64,000 nt of DNA from Nocardiopsis coralli (GCF_014892575.1 NZ_JADBGI010000019.1:1-64000), one strand, 5' to 3'. Positions 44,576 to 54,958 are shown, numbered from the stretch's first letter. Numbers and translations are program-made. The notes: generated by a model not told the origin, from the sequence alone.

Positions 44576-46532
44576 TGGGTGCCCTCCTTCCCTGCGTGAC
44601 CCGGTCCAGGAACAGACCCAGGAACAGGATCGCCAGACCGGAGGCCAGCCCCAGTCCCAGCTCGTTCTGGGCGAGCCCGAAAACCACGTCGAAGCCGAGC
44701 GAGCCGGCGCCGACGAGTGCACCCATGACGACCATGGAGAGCACAAGAATGATGCCCTGGTTGACGGCCATACCCAGCGACGCGCGGGCCATGGGCAGTT
44801 CCACCTTGGTGAGCATCTGCCACTTGGTGGAACCCTGCGAGATCGCGGCCTCCCGGATCCCCGCCGGAACACCGCGGATCCCGTCGTTGACGAGGCGGAT
44901 CACCGGCGGCAGGGCGAAGATGACCGCCGCGACCAGGGCCGGAACGCGTCCGATCGTGAACAGTGCGACCGCCGGGATCAGGTACACGAACGGCGGCAGC
45001 GTCTGCATGGCGTCCAGGATCGGGCGCAGGATCGCCGCGAACACGTCGTTGCGCGACATCAGCACACCGATGACCACACCCAGCAGGATCGTGACGACCG
45101 AGGCCACGAGCACCTGGGAGAGGGTGTCCATCGCGTTGTTCCACACGCCGAGCAGGCCGATGGCGACGAAGGACCCGCCGGAGACCAATGCCGGTCGCAG
45201 CCCGCCGAAGATCCACCCGAGGGCGGCGGCCGCAACGACCACCAGCCACCAGGGCGTTCCGGTGAGCAGTGCGCTGAGCGGGCCGAGGACCCAGTCGAGC
45301 AGCCACGTGCTGAGCGAGGCGGTGAACCCGCCGATCGCCGACTGCAGCGCGTCGTAGAACGCGTTGACCGGAGCGGCCACGTCGACCGCGACGTTGCGCG
45401 GCCACCCGCCGAGGCCGAGGAACCGGGCCCCGGCCACAACCGCTGCCACGATCAGCACCCCGCCGCCGAGCACCTGCCACCGCAGCCGCTCGGGGATCTG
45501 CGGGGTGTGCGCGCCGTGCCCGACCGCGCCGGTGACGCGGTCCATGGCGATGGCGAGCATGACGATCGCGATGCCGGCCTGGAACGCCTGGCCCACGTTG
45601 ACCTTGGCGAGCGCCTGGTAGATGGCGTCACCGAGACCGCCGGCGCCGATGACCGACGCGATCACGACCATGGAGACCGCGAGCATGATGGTCTGGTTGA
45701 CGCCGAGCAGGATCGTGCGCTTGGCCAGCGGGATCTGCACCTTGGTCAGGATCTGCCACGGGGTGGAACCCAGCGAGGTGGTCGCCTCGACGGCCCCCTC
45801 GGGCACCTGCCGGATCGCCATCGCGGTGATGCGCGCGACCGGCGGCAGCGCGTACACCGCGGTGACCACGGCGGCGGCCGGGTTGCTGATGCCGAACAGC
45901 AGCACGAACGGCAGCAGGTAGGCGAACGCCGGCATGATCTGCATGAAGTCCAGCACCGGACGCAGGGCCCGGTGGAACCGGTCGCTGCGGCCGGCCAAGA
46001 TCCCCAGCGGGACACCGAACAGCAGGGCGATGCTCACCGAGGTGATGATCAGCGCCAGCGTCGTCATGGACTCGTTCCACAGCCCGGTGAGCGCGAAGGT
46101 GCCGAAGGCGGCGAGCACCAGCAGCGCCACGCGCCACCCGGCCACACGCCAGGCGCCGAGCACGCCGAGGGCCGTCACGCCGGCCCAGGTGAGGAAGTCC
46201 AGGAACTGGTTGATCAGCACGACGGCCGAACCCAGCCCCACGGAGATGTAGTTGAAGAAGTAGAGGAACAGAGGGCTGTCGTTGCGGTTCTCGACGATCC
46301 ACGCGTAGACGCCGTCGAGCCAGGCCATGAAGCTGTCGCCGACCGCGGTCGGGAAACCGCCCGCCCAGGAGGGGTTGCCCAGGACCCGCGCGGACGCGTA
46401 CCCGGCGAGCAGCACGGCCAGCACGATCAGGGCCTGGAACCAGCTGCGCCGCCACACCCCTCTGCTGTCGTCCGCGACGGCCCCGTCCGGGGCGGTCGCC
46501 GCGGTCTGTGTCGTCACGGCCACGTCACCCAC
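44568..46532 (-). CDS. Fused tandem permease of the betaine ABC transporter
   Basis: 654 residues, about twice a normal OpuAB/ProW. It contains two complete binding-protein-dependent permease domains, each with its own EAA loop: [16 protein letters not shown] in the first half and [15 protein letters not shown] in the second. The two domains are joined by a helix-rich linker around residues 330-400. One polypeptide could therefore supply both membrane halves of the transporter. It lies between the ATPase and the binding-protein genes with eight-base overlaps on both sides. Substrate inferred from neighbours. Confidence 0.92.
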   Translation of the reverse strand: MGDVAVTTQTAATAPDGAVADDSRGVWRRSWFQALIVLAVLLAGYASARVLGNPSWAGGFPTAVGDSFMAWLDGVYAWIVENRNDSPLFLYFFNYISVGLGSAVVLINQFLDFLTWAGVTALGVLGAWRVAGWRVALLVLAAFGTFALTGLWNESMTTLALIITSVSIALLFGVPLGILAGRSDRFHRALRPVLDFMQIMPAFAYLLPFVLLFGISNPAAAVVTAVYALPPVARITAMAIRQVPEGAVEATTSLGSTPWQILTKVQIPLAKRTILLGVNQTIMLAVSMVVIASVIGAGGLGDAIYQALAKVNVGQAFQAGIAIVMLAIAMDRVTGAVGHGAHTPQIPERLRWQVLGGGVLIVAAVVAGARFLGLGGWPRNVAVDVAAPVNAFYDALQSAIGGFTASLSTWLLDWVLGPLSALLTGTPWWLVVVAAAALGWIFGGLRPALVSGGSFVAIGLLGVWNNAMDTLSQVLVASVVTILLGVVIGVLMSRNDVFAAILRPILDAMQTLPPFVYLIPAVALFTIGRVPALVAAVIFALPPVIRLVNDGIRGVPAGIREAAISQGSTKWQMLTKVELPMARASLGMAVNQGIILVLSMVVMGALVGAGSLGFDVVFGLAQNELGLGLASGLAILFLGLFLDRVTQGRRAPSA

Positions 46533-47685
46533 CGCTTCCGGCCGGGGCGGTGTCCTCGTCGCCGTTCCCGAGGTCCTCGGCGTTGTCCTCGACGATCGCG
46601 GCGACGGCCTCGGCGTCCTCGAGCTGGTCCTCGGCGATGGCCCGCAGGACGTCGTCGCGTCCCACGTATCCGAGGAGCCGCTCCCCCTCGACGACGCGGA
46701 CCGGGGCGACGCTCGCCGCGAGCAGCGGCAGGACCTCCGAGAGCACGGTGCCCGGCTCGACGCTGGGGCCGTCGGTGCGCTCCTCCGGGAAGGCGTCGCG
46801 CACGAGCCAGCGCGCGGTGAGCACGGTGGTGCGGGCGACGTCGGACGTGAAGTCGGCGACGTAGGAGTTGGCGGGGCGGCCCACGACCTCCTCCGGGGTC
46901 CCGACCTGGACGAGTTCGCCGTCGCGCATGATGGCGATGCGGTCGCCCAGCTTCAGGGCCTCCTGGAGGTCGTGGGTGATGAAGACCGACGTCTTGTTGA
47001 GCTCCTTCTGGAGCCGGACGACCTCGTTCTGCATGTCACGGCGGATCAGCGGGTCCAGGGCGCTGAAAGGCTCGTCGAACAGCAGCACCTGCGGGTCGAC
47101 CGCCAGGGCGCGGGCCAGGCCCACACGCTGCTGCATACCGCCGGAGAGCTGGCCGGGGCGCGAGTTCTCGTACCCGCTGAGGCCGACCATCTCGATCATC
47201 TCGCGGGCACGCTCGTAGCGTTCGGCGCGCGGGACCCCGCGGATCTCCAGGCCGTAGGCGACGTTGTCGATGATCTTGCGGTTGGGCAGGAGCCCGAAGT
47301 GCTGGAAGACCATCGCGATCTTGCGGCGGCGCAGTTCGCGCAGCCGCTGCTCGCTCGCGTCCCGGAGGTCCTCGCCCTCGAGCAGGACCTGCCCGGAGGT
47401 GGGCTCGATGAGCCGGGTCAGACAGCGGATCAGCGTGGACTTGCCGGAGCCGGACAGCCCCATGACCACGAAGATCTCACCGGGGCGCACGTCGAAGGAC
47501 ACGTCGCGCACGGCAACGGTGGTGCCGGTCTCCTGCTTGATGGTGTCGCGGTCGGCCTTCTCCAGGTCGGTGCCGATGACACTGTCGGCGTTCTTGCCGA
47601 AGATCTTCCACAGGTTGCGGACGGAGAAGATCACGTCCGCGGCGCCCTCCGGCGCTGCGGCGGGTTCGGTGGTCGGGGCGCTCAT
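46525..47685 (-). CDS. Betaine/proline ABC transporter ATP-binding protein
   Basis: 386 residues. Walker A is [11 protein letters not shown], the signature is [12 protein letters not shown], Walker B is [14 protein letters not shown], and the H-loop is FITHDLQEA. The insert before Walker A and the extended C-terminus with a CBS-like domain ([14 protein letters not shown]) are typical of OpuAA/ProV, where CBS domains sense ionic strength. ATG at 47685 overlaps the stop of the choline dehydrogenase gene by four bases. The tail is a Gly/Asp-rich flexible stretch. Confidence 0.93.
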   Translation of the reverse strand: MSAPTTEPAAAPEGAADVIFSVRNLWKIFGKNADSVIGTDLEKADRDTIKQETGTTVAVRDVSFDVRPGEIFVVMGLSGSGKSTLIRCLTRLIEPTSGQVLLEGEDLRDASEQRLRELRRRKIAMVFQHFGLLPNRKIIDNVAYGLEIRGVPRAERYERAREMIEMVGLSGYENSRPGQLSGGMQQRVGLARALAVDPQVLLFDEPFSALDPLIRRDMQNEVVRLQKELNKTSVFITHDLQEALKLGDRIAIMRDGELVQVGTPEEVVGRPANSYVADFTSDVARTTVLTARWLVRDAFPEERTDGPSVEPGTVLSEVLPLLAASVAPVRVVEGERLLGYVGRDDVLRAIAEDQLEDAEAVAAIVEDNAEDLGNGDEDTAPAGSGG

Positions 47686-49256
47686 CGGGCCTCCTCGTTC
47701 TCGGCCAGGCGGTCCTCGCGGATCAGGTCCGCGGCACGCTCGCCCAGAGTGAGGACCATGACCATCGGGTTGGGTGTGGGAAGGGTGGGGAAGACGGACG
47801 CGTCGGCCACGCGCAGGCCCTTGAGGCCGCGCACGCGCAGGCGCGGGTCGACGACGGCGCCGTCGTCGTCCGCTGCGCCCATGCGGCAGGTGCCGGCCGG
47901 GTGGTAGACGGTGTGCGCGGCGCGGCGGCCGTACTCCGACAGCTCCGCGTCGGTCTGCACCTTCGGGCCGGGGGCGACCTCGCGCTTGAGCCAGGACTTG
48001 AACGGCTCGGTGTCGGCGACCTCGCGGGCGACCTTGAGGCCGTCGACGATGGTCTGCTCGTCGTAGCCGTCGGGGTCGGTGAAGTAGCGGAAGTCCAGCG
48101 CCGGGTGGACCTTCGGGTCGGAGCTGGTCAGGGACAGCTTGCCGCGCGAACGGGACCGCGGGATGTTCGGGGTCATGCAGACCGCGTAGCCGTCCTCGGG
48201 CGAGTCGTAGCCGAGACGCTTCGTATTGTCGTCGAAGGGGATCTGGTAGATGTGGAACATCAGGTCCGGGCGCGGGTCGGACTCGTCGCGGCGCACGAAC
48301 AGGGCCGCGTCGGAGTCCATGACCGTCTCCTCGGGGACCCTGCGCTCGGTCTCCCACATGATGATCGACTCGGGGTGGTCCTGGAGGTTCTCGCCCACAC
48401 CCTTGAGGTCGTGGCGGGGGTCGATGCCCACCGACGACAGTTCCTCGGCGTTGCCGATGCCGTTGAGCATGAGCAGACGCGGGCTGTCGATCGCACCGGC
48501 GGACAGGATGACCTCCTGGCGGGCGTTGACGGTGACGCGCTCGCCGTCCTTGGTCGTGGCGCTGACACCGGTGGCGCGGTCGCCGTCGAACTCGAGCCGG
48601 TCGACCCAGGTCTCCAGCATCACGGTGAGGTTGTCGCGCACGCCCATGATCGGGTGCAGGTAGGCGACCGACGCCGAGGAGCGGTAACCGGTGTAGGGGT
48701 CGTAGGAGATCGACAGGAACCCCGCGCCGTCGGCGAAGCCGCCGCCGTGGGAGGTCTTGGCGTTGAAGTCCTCCACGACCGGGACGCCCGCCGCTTCCGA
48801 GGCCGAGGACACCCAGTCCTTGACCATGTCGTTGCGGTCCTTCTCGGCGATCGGGACGATGTTGTTCTTGAGCCGGTCGGCGTAGGACTGCACGGTCGCG
48901 TTGTCCCAGCCCTCAGCGCCCGCGGCGACCCACTCGTCGAGGTCCTCGGCGAAGGGCCGGAAGCTGATGAGCGTGTTGTGGGAGGAGCACCCGCCCAGGA
49001 CACGGGCGCGCGAGTGCAGGATGTGCGAGTTGCCGCGCGGCTGTTCCGTGGTCGTGTACTTCATGTCGAGGTCGCTGTCGAGAACGCTCAGCCACTCCTT
49101 GAGGCGCAGCACGTTCTCGTGGTCGCGGTCGTCCGGACCGGCCTCGATGACACAGACGGTGGTGTTCGGGTCCTCGGTGAGGCGGTTGGCGATGACCGGG
49201 CCCGCCGTACCGCCTCCGACGATGACGTAGTCGTACGTGTTCTCTTGTGTCGACAC
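47682..49256 (-). CDS. betA: Choline dehydrogenase / GMC oxidoreductase
   Basis: 524 residues from the GTG at 49256 (an ATG at 49280 is also possible). FAD-binding [19 protein letters not shown] at the start, GMC signature [12 protein letters not shown], second signature [15 protein letters not shown], and the active-site His in [13 protein letters not shown] with the C-terminal TPNPMVMV. It oxidises choline to betaine aldehyde. The gene lies between betB and the opuA genes; the four-base overlap with the ATPase gene supports one operon for betaine production and uptake. Confidence 0.9.
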   Translation of the reverse strand: MSTQENTYDYVIVGGGTAGPVIANRLTEDPNTTVCVIEAGPDDRDHENVLRLKEWLSVLDSDLDMKYTTTEQPRGNSHILHSRARVLGGCSSHNTLISFRPFAEDLDEWVAAGAEGWDNATVQSYADRLKNNIVPIAEKDRNDMVKDWVSSASEAAGVPVVEDFNAKTSHGGGFADGAGFLSISYDPYTGYRSSASVAYLHPIMGVRDNLTVMLETWVDRLEFDGDRATGVSATTKDGERVTVNARQEVILSAGAIDSPRLLMLNGIGNAEELSSVGIDPRHDLKGVGENLQDHPESIIMWETERRVPEETVMDSDAALFVRRDESDPRPDLMFHIYQIPFDDNTKRLGYDSPEDGYAVCMTPNIPRSRSRGKLSLTSSDPKVHPALDFRYFTDPDGYDEQTIVDGLKVAREVADTEPFKSWLKREVAPGPKVQTDAELSEYGRRAAHTVYHPAGTCRMGAADDDGAVVDPRLRVRGLKGLRVADASVFPTLPTPNPMVMVLTLGERAADLIREDRLAENEEAR

Positions 49257-49513
49257 GGCCTGATTCCTCTCGTTTCTCATGCCTGGGGGGTATGCGGGGG
49301 GAAACCGACCTGTGGTGTCGTCAGGTTCGACGTGTTCTTCTCTTGTGGCCGGATCTTCCGTTGCACCTCCCGGGCCCCCGCAGGGCCGGGAGGGGGTGCC
49401 CGGCGACGTGTCGGACGGGCACGTCGCAGAGCAGTCGTCCGCCCCGGCACAGCGCAGCCGCGCCGGGGCGGGGGTCGTGCGGGGCGCCGGGGCGCCCCGC
49501 GTTCACACCGTGC

Positions 49514-51070
49514 TCAGCCGAACCAGCGCTGCGGTTCGGGGGCGAGGTTGCGGTAGATGTGCTTGGCCTCGCGGTACTCGTCCAGGCCGGCGAGACCGAG
49601 CTCGCGGCCGACACCGCTCTGACCGAAGCCGCCCCACTCGGCGCCCGGGAAGTAGGGGCCGTAGTCGTTGACCCACACGGTGCCGTGGCGCAGACCGGCG
49701 GCCACACGCTCACCGCGGCCGGTGTCGGCGGTCCACACGCCGCCGGACAGGCCGTAGTCGGTGTCGTTGCCGAGCTCGATCGCCTCTTCCTCGGTGCTGA
49801 AGCGCTCGACCGTCACGACCGGGCCGAAGACCTCGGTCTGGACGATGTCCATGGAACGGTCGCAGTCGACGAAGATCGTCGGACGGTAGAAGTAACCGTC
49901 CTGGAGCTCGGGCTCGTCGGGGCGCTTGCCGCCGGCAATGACACGGGCGCCTTCCTCGACACCGCGCGCGACGGCCTTCTCGACCTTCGCGCGGTGCTCG
50001 GCCGAGACCAGCGGACCGCAGCGCACACCCTCGACCTGGCCACGGCCGATGCGGATGGCCTCGGCGCGGCGGGCCAGTTCGGCGGTGAACTCGTCGTGGA
50101 TGTCCTCGTGCACGATGAGGCGCGCACCTGCGGAGCAGACCTGACCGGAGTGGAAGAACGCGGCGTTGAGCGCGTAGTCCACGGCGGTGTCGAGGTCGGT
50201 GTCCGGGAAGATGATGTTCGGGTTCTTGCCGCCGAGCTCCAGCGCGATCTTCTTGACCGTGTCGGAGGCGGCCGCCATGATCCGGCGCCCGGTGATCAGG
50301 CCGCCGGTGAAGGAGACCAGGTCGACGTCGGGGTGCTCGGACAGCGGCGCGCCGGCCTCGGGGCCGGTGCCCAGGACCATGTTGACCACACCAGCGGGCG
50401 CGCCGGCCTCGGTGGACAGGTCCACGAGCTTGGCGGTGGTCACCGGGGTGATCTCGCTGGGCTTGATCACCATGGTGTTGCCCGCGGCGATGGCCGGGGC
50501 CATCTTCCAGGCGAGCTGGAGCAGCGGGTAGTTCCACGGCGTGATCATGCCGCAGACGCCCACGGGCTCGTACACGACCTTGCTCTGGATGCCCTCGGGC
50601 GCGGCGACGATGCGTCCGGCGTCCTTGTCGGCCAGACCGGCGTAGTAGCGGAAGACGTTGGTGACGTCGTCGACGTCGATCCCGCCCTCCTCGATGGTCT
50701 TGCCGGTGTCGAAGGACTCCATGACGGCGATCTCGTGCCGGTCCCGCTGGAGCAGGTCGGCGATGCGGTCCAGGATGCGGCCGCGCTCGTCGGCGGGCGT
50801 GCTGCGCCAGTCCCCGGCGTCGAAAGCGCGTCGGGCGGCTGCGATGGCGTCTTCTGCGTCGGCGCGTGTGCCCTCGCTGACGACGGTCAGCACGGAGTTG
50901 TCGGCAGGGTCGAGGATCTCTCGCACCTTGCCCTCGCGTGCTGCCCGCCACTGGCCGTCGATGTAGAGGCTGGTGGCGGTGGTCGAACCAGGCTGGAACA
51001 GGTACGGCGCCGACGGCAGGGTCTCGTCGGGTTCGTTCACGGGAGCGGTGTTCCCTTGGTCGGTGGTCAC
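49514..51070 (-). CDS. betB: Betaine-aldehyde dehydrogenase
   Basis: 518 residues, an aldehyde dehydrogenase. Catalytic Cys in FFHSGQVCSAGARL, Glu in IALELGGKNPNI, NAD-binding ITPWNYPLLQLAWKMAPA and SFTGGLITGRR. Paired with a GMC choline oxidase gene it would turn betaine aldehyde to glycine betaine, an osmoprotectant. GTG start with GAGG upstream. First gene of the operon, about 230 bases before betA. Confidence 0.9.
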   Translation of the reverse strand: MTTDQGNTAPVNEPDETLPSAPYLFQPGSTTATSLYIDGQWRAAREGKVREILDPADNSVLTVVSEGTRADAEDAIAAARRAFDAGDWRSTPADERGRILDRIADLLQRDRHEIAVMESFDTGKTIEEGGIDVDDVTNVFRYYAGLADKDAGRIVAAPEGIQSKVVYEPVGVCGMITPWNYPLLQLAWKMAPAIAAGNTMVIKPSEITPVTTAKLVDLSTEAGAPAGVVNMVLGTGPEAGAPLSEHPDVDLVSFTGGLITGRRIMAAASDTVKKIALELGGKNPNIIFPDTDLDTAVDYALNAAFFHSGQVCSAGARLIVHEDIHDEFTAELARRAEAIRIGRGQVEGVRCGPLVSAEHRAKVEKAVARGVEEGARVIAGGKRPDEPELQDGYFYRPTIFVDCDRSMDIVQTEVFGPVVTVERFSTEEEAIELGNDTDYGLSGGVWTADTGRGERVAAGLRHGTVWVNDYGPYFPGAEWGGFGQSGVGRELGLAGLDEYREAKHIYRNLAPEPQRWFG

Positions 51071-51174
51071 AAACAGCCTCGTTTCGTAGGACGCTTACGT
51101 CTCAACGCTCCCATAACCCACCATGACCAGCAAAAATGCCGGATTGTGGCGCAGATCCCCGTGGTACGACTCAC

Positions 51175-51186
51175 GCAACGCGTTGC
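51175..51186. promoter_or_regulatory. Perfect 12-base palindrome upstream of betB
   Basis: GCAACGCGTTGC is a perfect palindrome about 105 bases upstream of betB in the divergent region shared with the aldolase-like gene. The shape is that of a regulator operator. No betI-like regulator gene is present in the window. Confidence 0.35.
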
Positions 51187-51277
51187 AGACAGCGCACCAC
51201 AGGGCATCCGGAGCCCCACGGGGCATCCGGACATGACGGATCCCTGGACGGGACTTTGGCGTTGATTTAGGCTGAAC

Positions 51278-51296
51278 TGTAGTTAGGCTTCCCTAA
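51278..51296 (+). promoter_or_regulatory. DtxR/IdeR-type iron-box-like site
   Basis: TGTAGTTAGGCTTCCCTAA matches 14 of 19 positions of the actinobacterial iron-box consensus TTAGGTTAGGCTAACCTAA, including the GTTAGGCT and CCTAA cores. It lies about 60 bases upstream of the ATG of the class II aldolase relative and faces it. Confidence 0.5.
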
Positions 51297-51357
51297 GTGG
51301 GACGGCCGCCCCGAGGGCGGGGACCCGCCCGCCCGTCCGCGACCTTCCGAGGAACGC

Positions 51358-52020
51358 ATGCTGCTCGAACCCGAACGCCGTGACGTCTGCCTGACCGCGC
51401 GCTCCGTCGCTGCGCTCTCCGGTGCCGCACCCGGAGAGACGGGCGCCGTGAGTGTCCGCCGCGGTGACCTCGTCGTCGTCACGCCCTCCGGCGTCGCCCT
51501 CGAACAGCTCCAGCCCGCCGACTGCCCGGTGATGTCGCTCGACGACCGGGTACTCGAGGGGCGGCGGGAGCCCGCGGCCGAGGCCACGCTGCACATGGCC
51601 GCGCACCGCCAGGCCGCCGACCACGACCGCGACGCCACCGCGGTCATCGACGCCGCCACCGTCGACACCGTCGCCGTCTCCAGCGTCCTGGACGAGCTGC
51701 CGCCGGTGCACCACCGCGCCGCTTCCCTCGGCGGCGCCATCGCCGTCACCCCGTACACGACCTACGGCACCGGGGACATCGCCGACCAGGCCGTCAAGGC
51801 GCTCAAGGGCCGCGACGCCGCGCTGCTGGCCGACCACGGCGGACTGGCGCTGGGCCGCGACCTCCCGCACGCGCTGGAGAACCTGCGCCTGCTCGACTGG
51901 CTGTGCGCCGCCTACCTGCGCGCCGCCCAGCTCGGGCGGCCGCGCGTGCTCACCGAGGACGAGCTCGCCGAGGTGCGCCGTCGCGACACCTACGGCTGGG
52001 CCGGCCCCGACCTGTTCTGA
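51358..52020 (+). CDS. Class II aldolase/adducin-family protein with altered metal site
   Basis: 220 residues. The fold follows class II aldolases (VSVRRGDLVVVTPSG; the Glu in PAAEATLHMAAH; LADHGGLALG near the C-terminal His). The usual pair of zinc histidines after the AVxHTHS strand is missing: the strand reads TAVIDAATVDTVAVS. With Glu and the last His kept, an aldolase reaction with normal zinc binding is unlikely. It may act in another way or bind a different metal. The gene stands alone under an iron-box-like site, divergent from the betaine operon. Confidence 0.8.
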   Translation: MLLEPERRDVCLTARSVAALSGAAPGETGAVSVRRGDLVVVTPSGVALEQLQPADCPVMSLDDRVLEGRREPAAEATLHMAAHRQAADHDRDATAVIDAATVDTVAVSSVLDELPPVHHRAASLGGAIAVTPYTTYGTGDIADQAVKALKGRDAALLADHGGLALGRDLPHALENLRLLDWLCAAYLRAAQLGRPRVLTEDELAEVRRRDTYGWAGPDLF

Positions 52021-52042
52021 GGGCGGACACGCCCTCCGCGGG

Positions 52043-52261
52043 TCAGCGCCCGCCGAGCCGGCCCTCCTTGGGCTCGAGCTTCTCGATGGCCGCACGGAGC
52101 CCTGCGCCCGAGGCCCCGGCACGCGACCCGCGGTGTGGCTTCAGCACTGCCACCGGGCGGCCTGCCCGGGTGATGAGCACGCTCTCGCCCCTCTCGGCGG
52201 AGTCCAGGAGCTGAGGCAACGTGACTGCCGCCTCGGCGGCCGTGATCCTGCGCATGGGCAT
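52043..52261 (-). CDS. Orphan Phd/YefM-family antitoxin-like protein
   Basis: 72 residues from the ATG at 52261 (ATG at 52255 and GTG at 52264 are alternatives). The sequence RRITAAEAAVTLPQLLDSAE then ESVLITRAGRPVAVLKP is the Phd/YefM fold. No PIN, RelE or Doc-type gene lies on either side, so it is an orphan or serves a partner elsewhere. The basic C-terminus differs from the acidic toxin-binding tail of true antitoxins. Confidence 0.75.
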   Translation of the reverse strand: MPMRRITAAEAAVTLPQLLDSAERGESVLITRAGRPVAVLKPHRGSRAGASGAGLRAAIEKLEPKEGRLGGR

Positions 52262-52305
52262 CACTCTGCCGGAGGGATACACCTGTGCGCAGGGGTTTTC
52301 CCGGA

Positions 52306-52848
52306 TCAGGGCAGCTCGTCGGGGTCCTCGTCGTCGAAGGGCTCGTCGGGCTGGGTCCACGCCAGGTAGCAGGCCGGCAGCGAGACGTGGACCATCATCA
52401 GCGTCCACAGCATCGGTGCCACGAGCCACGACGGGAACACGACCTCCGGCGGGCTGAAGGTCACGGGGTACACGGCCCCGACGAACACCACCGTGAGCAG
52501 CACGCCCATCGTCGTGTGTGCGACCCGGTGAGCGGTGTCGCGCTCGGCCCGCTGGCGTTCGTCGAGCAGCCGGTGCGGCAGGGACATCCGGGTGGCCCGG
52601 CTGAGCCGGGTCGACAGCACGGCCACAGCGACGAAGATCGTCAGGAGGGCGCCCAAGGCGGCGATGCCCCGGCCCTCCGTCACGTCCACCACGATGCCGC
52701 CCGAGAGCAGGGGCGCCCCGGCCAGGACCAGCGCCAGGTACAGGATCACGGACGAGCGGCGCCGGGCGCGCGAGCCCCACATGCGGCGCAGCCGCGGTGA
52801 CTCCGTCTGCCGGAGCCGTGCTTGATCGCTTGCGTTCTGCGGTTCCAT
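52306..52848 (-). CDS. Four-helix membrane protein in an ABC exporter operon
   Basis: 180 residues with an N-terminal basic stretch (RLRRMWGSRARRRS), four membrane helices (about 35-52, 60-80, 110-130 and 138-160) and an acidic tail. ATG at 52848 with AGGAG ahead. It follows a Cro-type regulator gene by 20 bases. The layout (ABC ATPase, permease, small regulator, small membrane protein) recurs in actinobacterial drug or bacteriocin-type exporters. Its own role is unknown. Confidence 0.8.
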   Translation of the reverse strand: MEPQNASDQARLRQTESPRLRRMWGSRARRRSSVILYLALVLAGAPLLSGGIVVDVTEGRGIAALGALLTIFVAVAVLSTRLSRATRMSLPHRLLDERQRAERDTAHRVAHTTMGVLLTVVFVGAVYPVTFSPPEVVFPSWLVAPMLWTLMMVHVSLPACYLAWTQPDEPFDDEDPDELP

Positions 52849-52867
52849 ATCGACTCTCCTTCGGGGG

Positions 52868-53107
52868 TCAGCGGCCGATGCGGGGGAAGGGCTCGGTGGA
52901 GAAGACGACCTCCACCGGGACCTCGAAGAACCCGGCGATACGCAACGCCAGGTGCAGGCTGGGGCTGTACTCGCCGCGCTCCAGGTAACCGACGGTCTGG
53001 TAGTGCACACCCAGCGCCTCGGCCAGCTGCCGGCGCGAGACGCCGCGCTCGGCGCGCAGCATCGCGATCCGGTTGTGGACGGTCTCGCCCCTGCTCTCAG
53101 TAGGCAC
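52868..53107 (-). CDS. XRE/Cro-type helix-turn-helix regulator
   Basis: 79 residues. HNRIAMLRAERGVSRRQLAE then LGVHYQTVGYLERGEYSPSL is a classical HTH_3 domain, with almost nothing else. It is embedded in the exporter operon: it overlaps the permease gene stop by 11 bases. It probably controls the operon, whose upstream region holds a palindromic site. It resembles the short regulators of the YozG type. Confidence 0.85.
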   Translation of the reverse strand: MPTESRGETVHNRIAMLRAERGVSRRQLAEALGVHYQTVGYLERGEYSPSLHLALRIAGFFEVPVEVVFSTEPFPRIGR

Positions 53108-53948
53108 GCTTCATCGCTCTCTCCCTGGCTCGGTCGACCCGTGATCCGGACTCGCGGCGGGCCATCGCACGCAGCACCCACGGCGCGACGAGGAACCCGA
53201 CCACGGCCCACACCATGAGTACACCCGCCGCCTGGGGCAGGTCCCACGCGCCCGAGGCCTCGAACGCAGCGTCGGAGCCCGGCAGCGCCGCGGCGCGCAC
53301 CCCCACGCCGACCCAGTACAGCGGGAGAGCCATACCGATCGCACCCACCCAGGCGGGAAAGAAGTCCGTCGGGAAGAAGACCCCGGAGACCATCATCAGT
53401 GCCAGCAGGACAACCATGGTCAGCGCGAGCGTCACGCGCGGGTTGGTGGTGAGCGAACCCAGGATCGCCCCCAGGGGTATCAGCGCCAGAGCACCCAGCG
53501 CACAGACCCACGCGAGTGTGAGCGCGCCGCCCCATCCCTGGAGCGTGAACCCGTCGACCAGCAGCAGCGCTGCCACGAGGACGAGCCCCACGGACAACGT
53601 GCACGTCATCAACAGCTGCAGGGCCTTGCCGACGGTGTAGGCGAGCATGCCGTGCGGCAGGGCCTTGGCCCGCAGCAGGGTGCCGTCCTCGCGCTCGGTC
53701 CCGATGAGCTGGGCGAGGGTCAGCAGGGACGTGGTGACCAGGGCGAACACCACTCCTCCGGCGACGAAGTACCCGCTTCCGTCGACCCCGGTCGTGTTGT
53801 GGTCGAAGTTCAGGGTCGCCGCGAGCCCGACGAAGACCGCGGGGTAGAAGAGGTAGCCGAACAGCTCGCCGGGGGTCGTGGACAGCCGCACGAAGTCGGT
53901 CCGGCCACGGGACGCCCCGACACGGACGGCCTGCATCACGGGGTTCAT
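53097..53948 (-). CDS. ABC-2 type transporter permease
   Basis: 283 residues and six membrane helices. The layout is that of ABC-2 exporters (FGYLFYPAVFVGLA at helix 1; LTLAQLIGTEREDGTL between helices 2 and 3; MMVSGVFFPTDFFP). Together with the ATPase encoded upstream, which it overlaps by four bases, it forms an exporter, possibly for a drug, peptide or lipid; substrate not readable. Confidence 0.88.
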   Translation of the reverse strand: MNPVMQAVRVGASRGRTDFVRLSTTPGELFGYLFYPAVFVGLAATLNFDHNTTGVDGSGYFVAGGVVFALVTTSLLTLAQLIGTEREDGTLLRAKALPHGMLAYTVGKALQLLMTCTLSVGLVLVAALLLVDGFTLQGWGGALTLAWVCALGALALIPLGAILGSLTTNPRVTLALTMVVLLALMMVSGVFFPTDFFPAWVGAIGMALPLYWVGVGVRAAALPGSDAAFEASGAWDLPQAAGVLMVWAVVGFLVAPWVLRAMARRESGSRVDRARERAMKRAY

Positions 53949-54922
53949 CGGGTCTTCCTCTCGAACTCGTCGGCAGCGCTCCGGGCGTCGCCGGCCTCGT
54001 GGCGGCGGACCAGGTCCATGTAGACGTCCTCGAGCGTGGCCCGGCCGACCCGCAGGTCGGCGACGGCGTCACCGTGCTCGGCGTACAGATCGGCGACGAA
54101 GCGCGCCGGTTCGCGGGTGCTGTGCACGTTGCGGCGGCCGTCCACGCTCCACACGACCTCGCTGTCCCCACCGAGGGCCAGCACGAGCTCCTCGGCGCTG
54201 CCGTCGGCGACGATCCGCCCGCCGGTCAGCACGAGGATCCGGTCGGCGAGCCTCTCGGCCTCGTCCAGGTCGTGGGTGGTGAGCAGCACGGCGGTGTCGT
54301 TCTCGTCGACGGCGTCGTGCACGAGGTCGTGGAACTCCCGTCGTGCCTGCGGGTCCAGCCCCGCGGACGGTTCGTCGAGGAACAGCAACCGGGGCCGCCC
54401 GACCAGGCCGATGGCGACGTCGAGCCTGCGCCGCTGCCCGCCGGAGAGCTGTTTGACCCGCTTCTGCGCGTTCCCGTTCAGCCCCACACGGTCGATGAGC
54501 ACGTCCGTGTCCACCGGGCGCGGGCGCTCGGGCGTGGCGTAGGCGGCGTAGTGGCGTCCGATGTGGTGCAGGAGTTCGCGCACACGCCACACGCCGTGGT
54601 CGCGCCAGGACTGCAGCACGACCCCGAGGTCGGCTCGCCAGGCTTCTCCCACGTGTTCGGGGTCCCGGCCGAGGACTTCCACACGGCCGGCCGAGCGGTG
54701 GCGGAACCCTTCCAGGATCTCGATGGTGGTGGTCTTGCCCGCCCCGTTCGGGCCGAGGAGGGCGATGATCTCGCCGGCGCGCACGGTCAGGTCCACGCCG
54801 TCCAGGACCCGGACGGCCCCGTACTCCATGCGCAGCCCTTCGACCGCGACGACCGTGTCCTTGGGGACCCCGCTGGCGGGGTCCACGGCCCGTCCCGCGG
54901 GTTGTTCCGGGATGGTGTCCAC
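53945..54922 (-). CDS. ABC exporter ATP-binding protein
   Basis: 325 residues from the GTG at 54922, preceded by AAGGAG. Walker A GPNGAGKTTTIEI, signature LSGGQRRRLDVA, Walker B LLFLDEPSAGLDP, H-loop LTTHDLDEA; the C-terminal 100 residues are a small regulatory part (VADLRVGRATLEDVY). The class is the DrrA/CcmA type that drives ABC-2 exporters. A much longer frame upstream is not conserved. First gene of the exporter operon. Confidence 0.92.
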   Translation of the reverse strand: MDTIPEQPAGRAVDPASGVPKDTVVAVEGLRMEYGAVRVLDGVDLTVRAGEIIALLGPNGAGKTTTIEILEGFRHRSAGRVEVLGRDPEHVGEAWRADLGVVLQSWRDHGVWRVRELLHHIGRHYAAYATPERPRPVDTDVLIDRVGLNGNAQKRVKQLSGGQRRRLDVAIGLVGRPRLLFLDEPSAGLDPQARREFHDLVHDAVDENDTAVLLTTHDLDEAERLADRILVLTGGRIVADGSAEELVLALGGDSEVVWSVDGRRNVHSTREPARFVADLYAEHGDAVADLRVGRATLEDVYMDLVRRHEAGDARSAADEFERKTR

Positions 54923-54958
54923 AGCTCTCCTTCGATCCGTACAACCCTTCGTTCGTCT

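Noticed and set aside
44442..46820. 792-codon plus-strand frame over the opuA permease
   Set aside because: Antisense of the permease; Asp/His/Arg-rich low-complexity shadow.
47901..51265. Long plus-strand frames over betA and betB
   Set aside because: Antisense shadows of two enzymes with intact active-site motifs.
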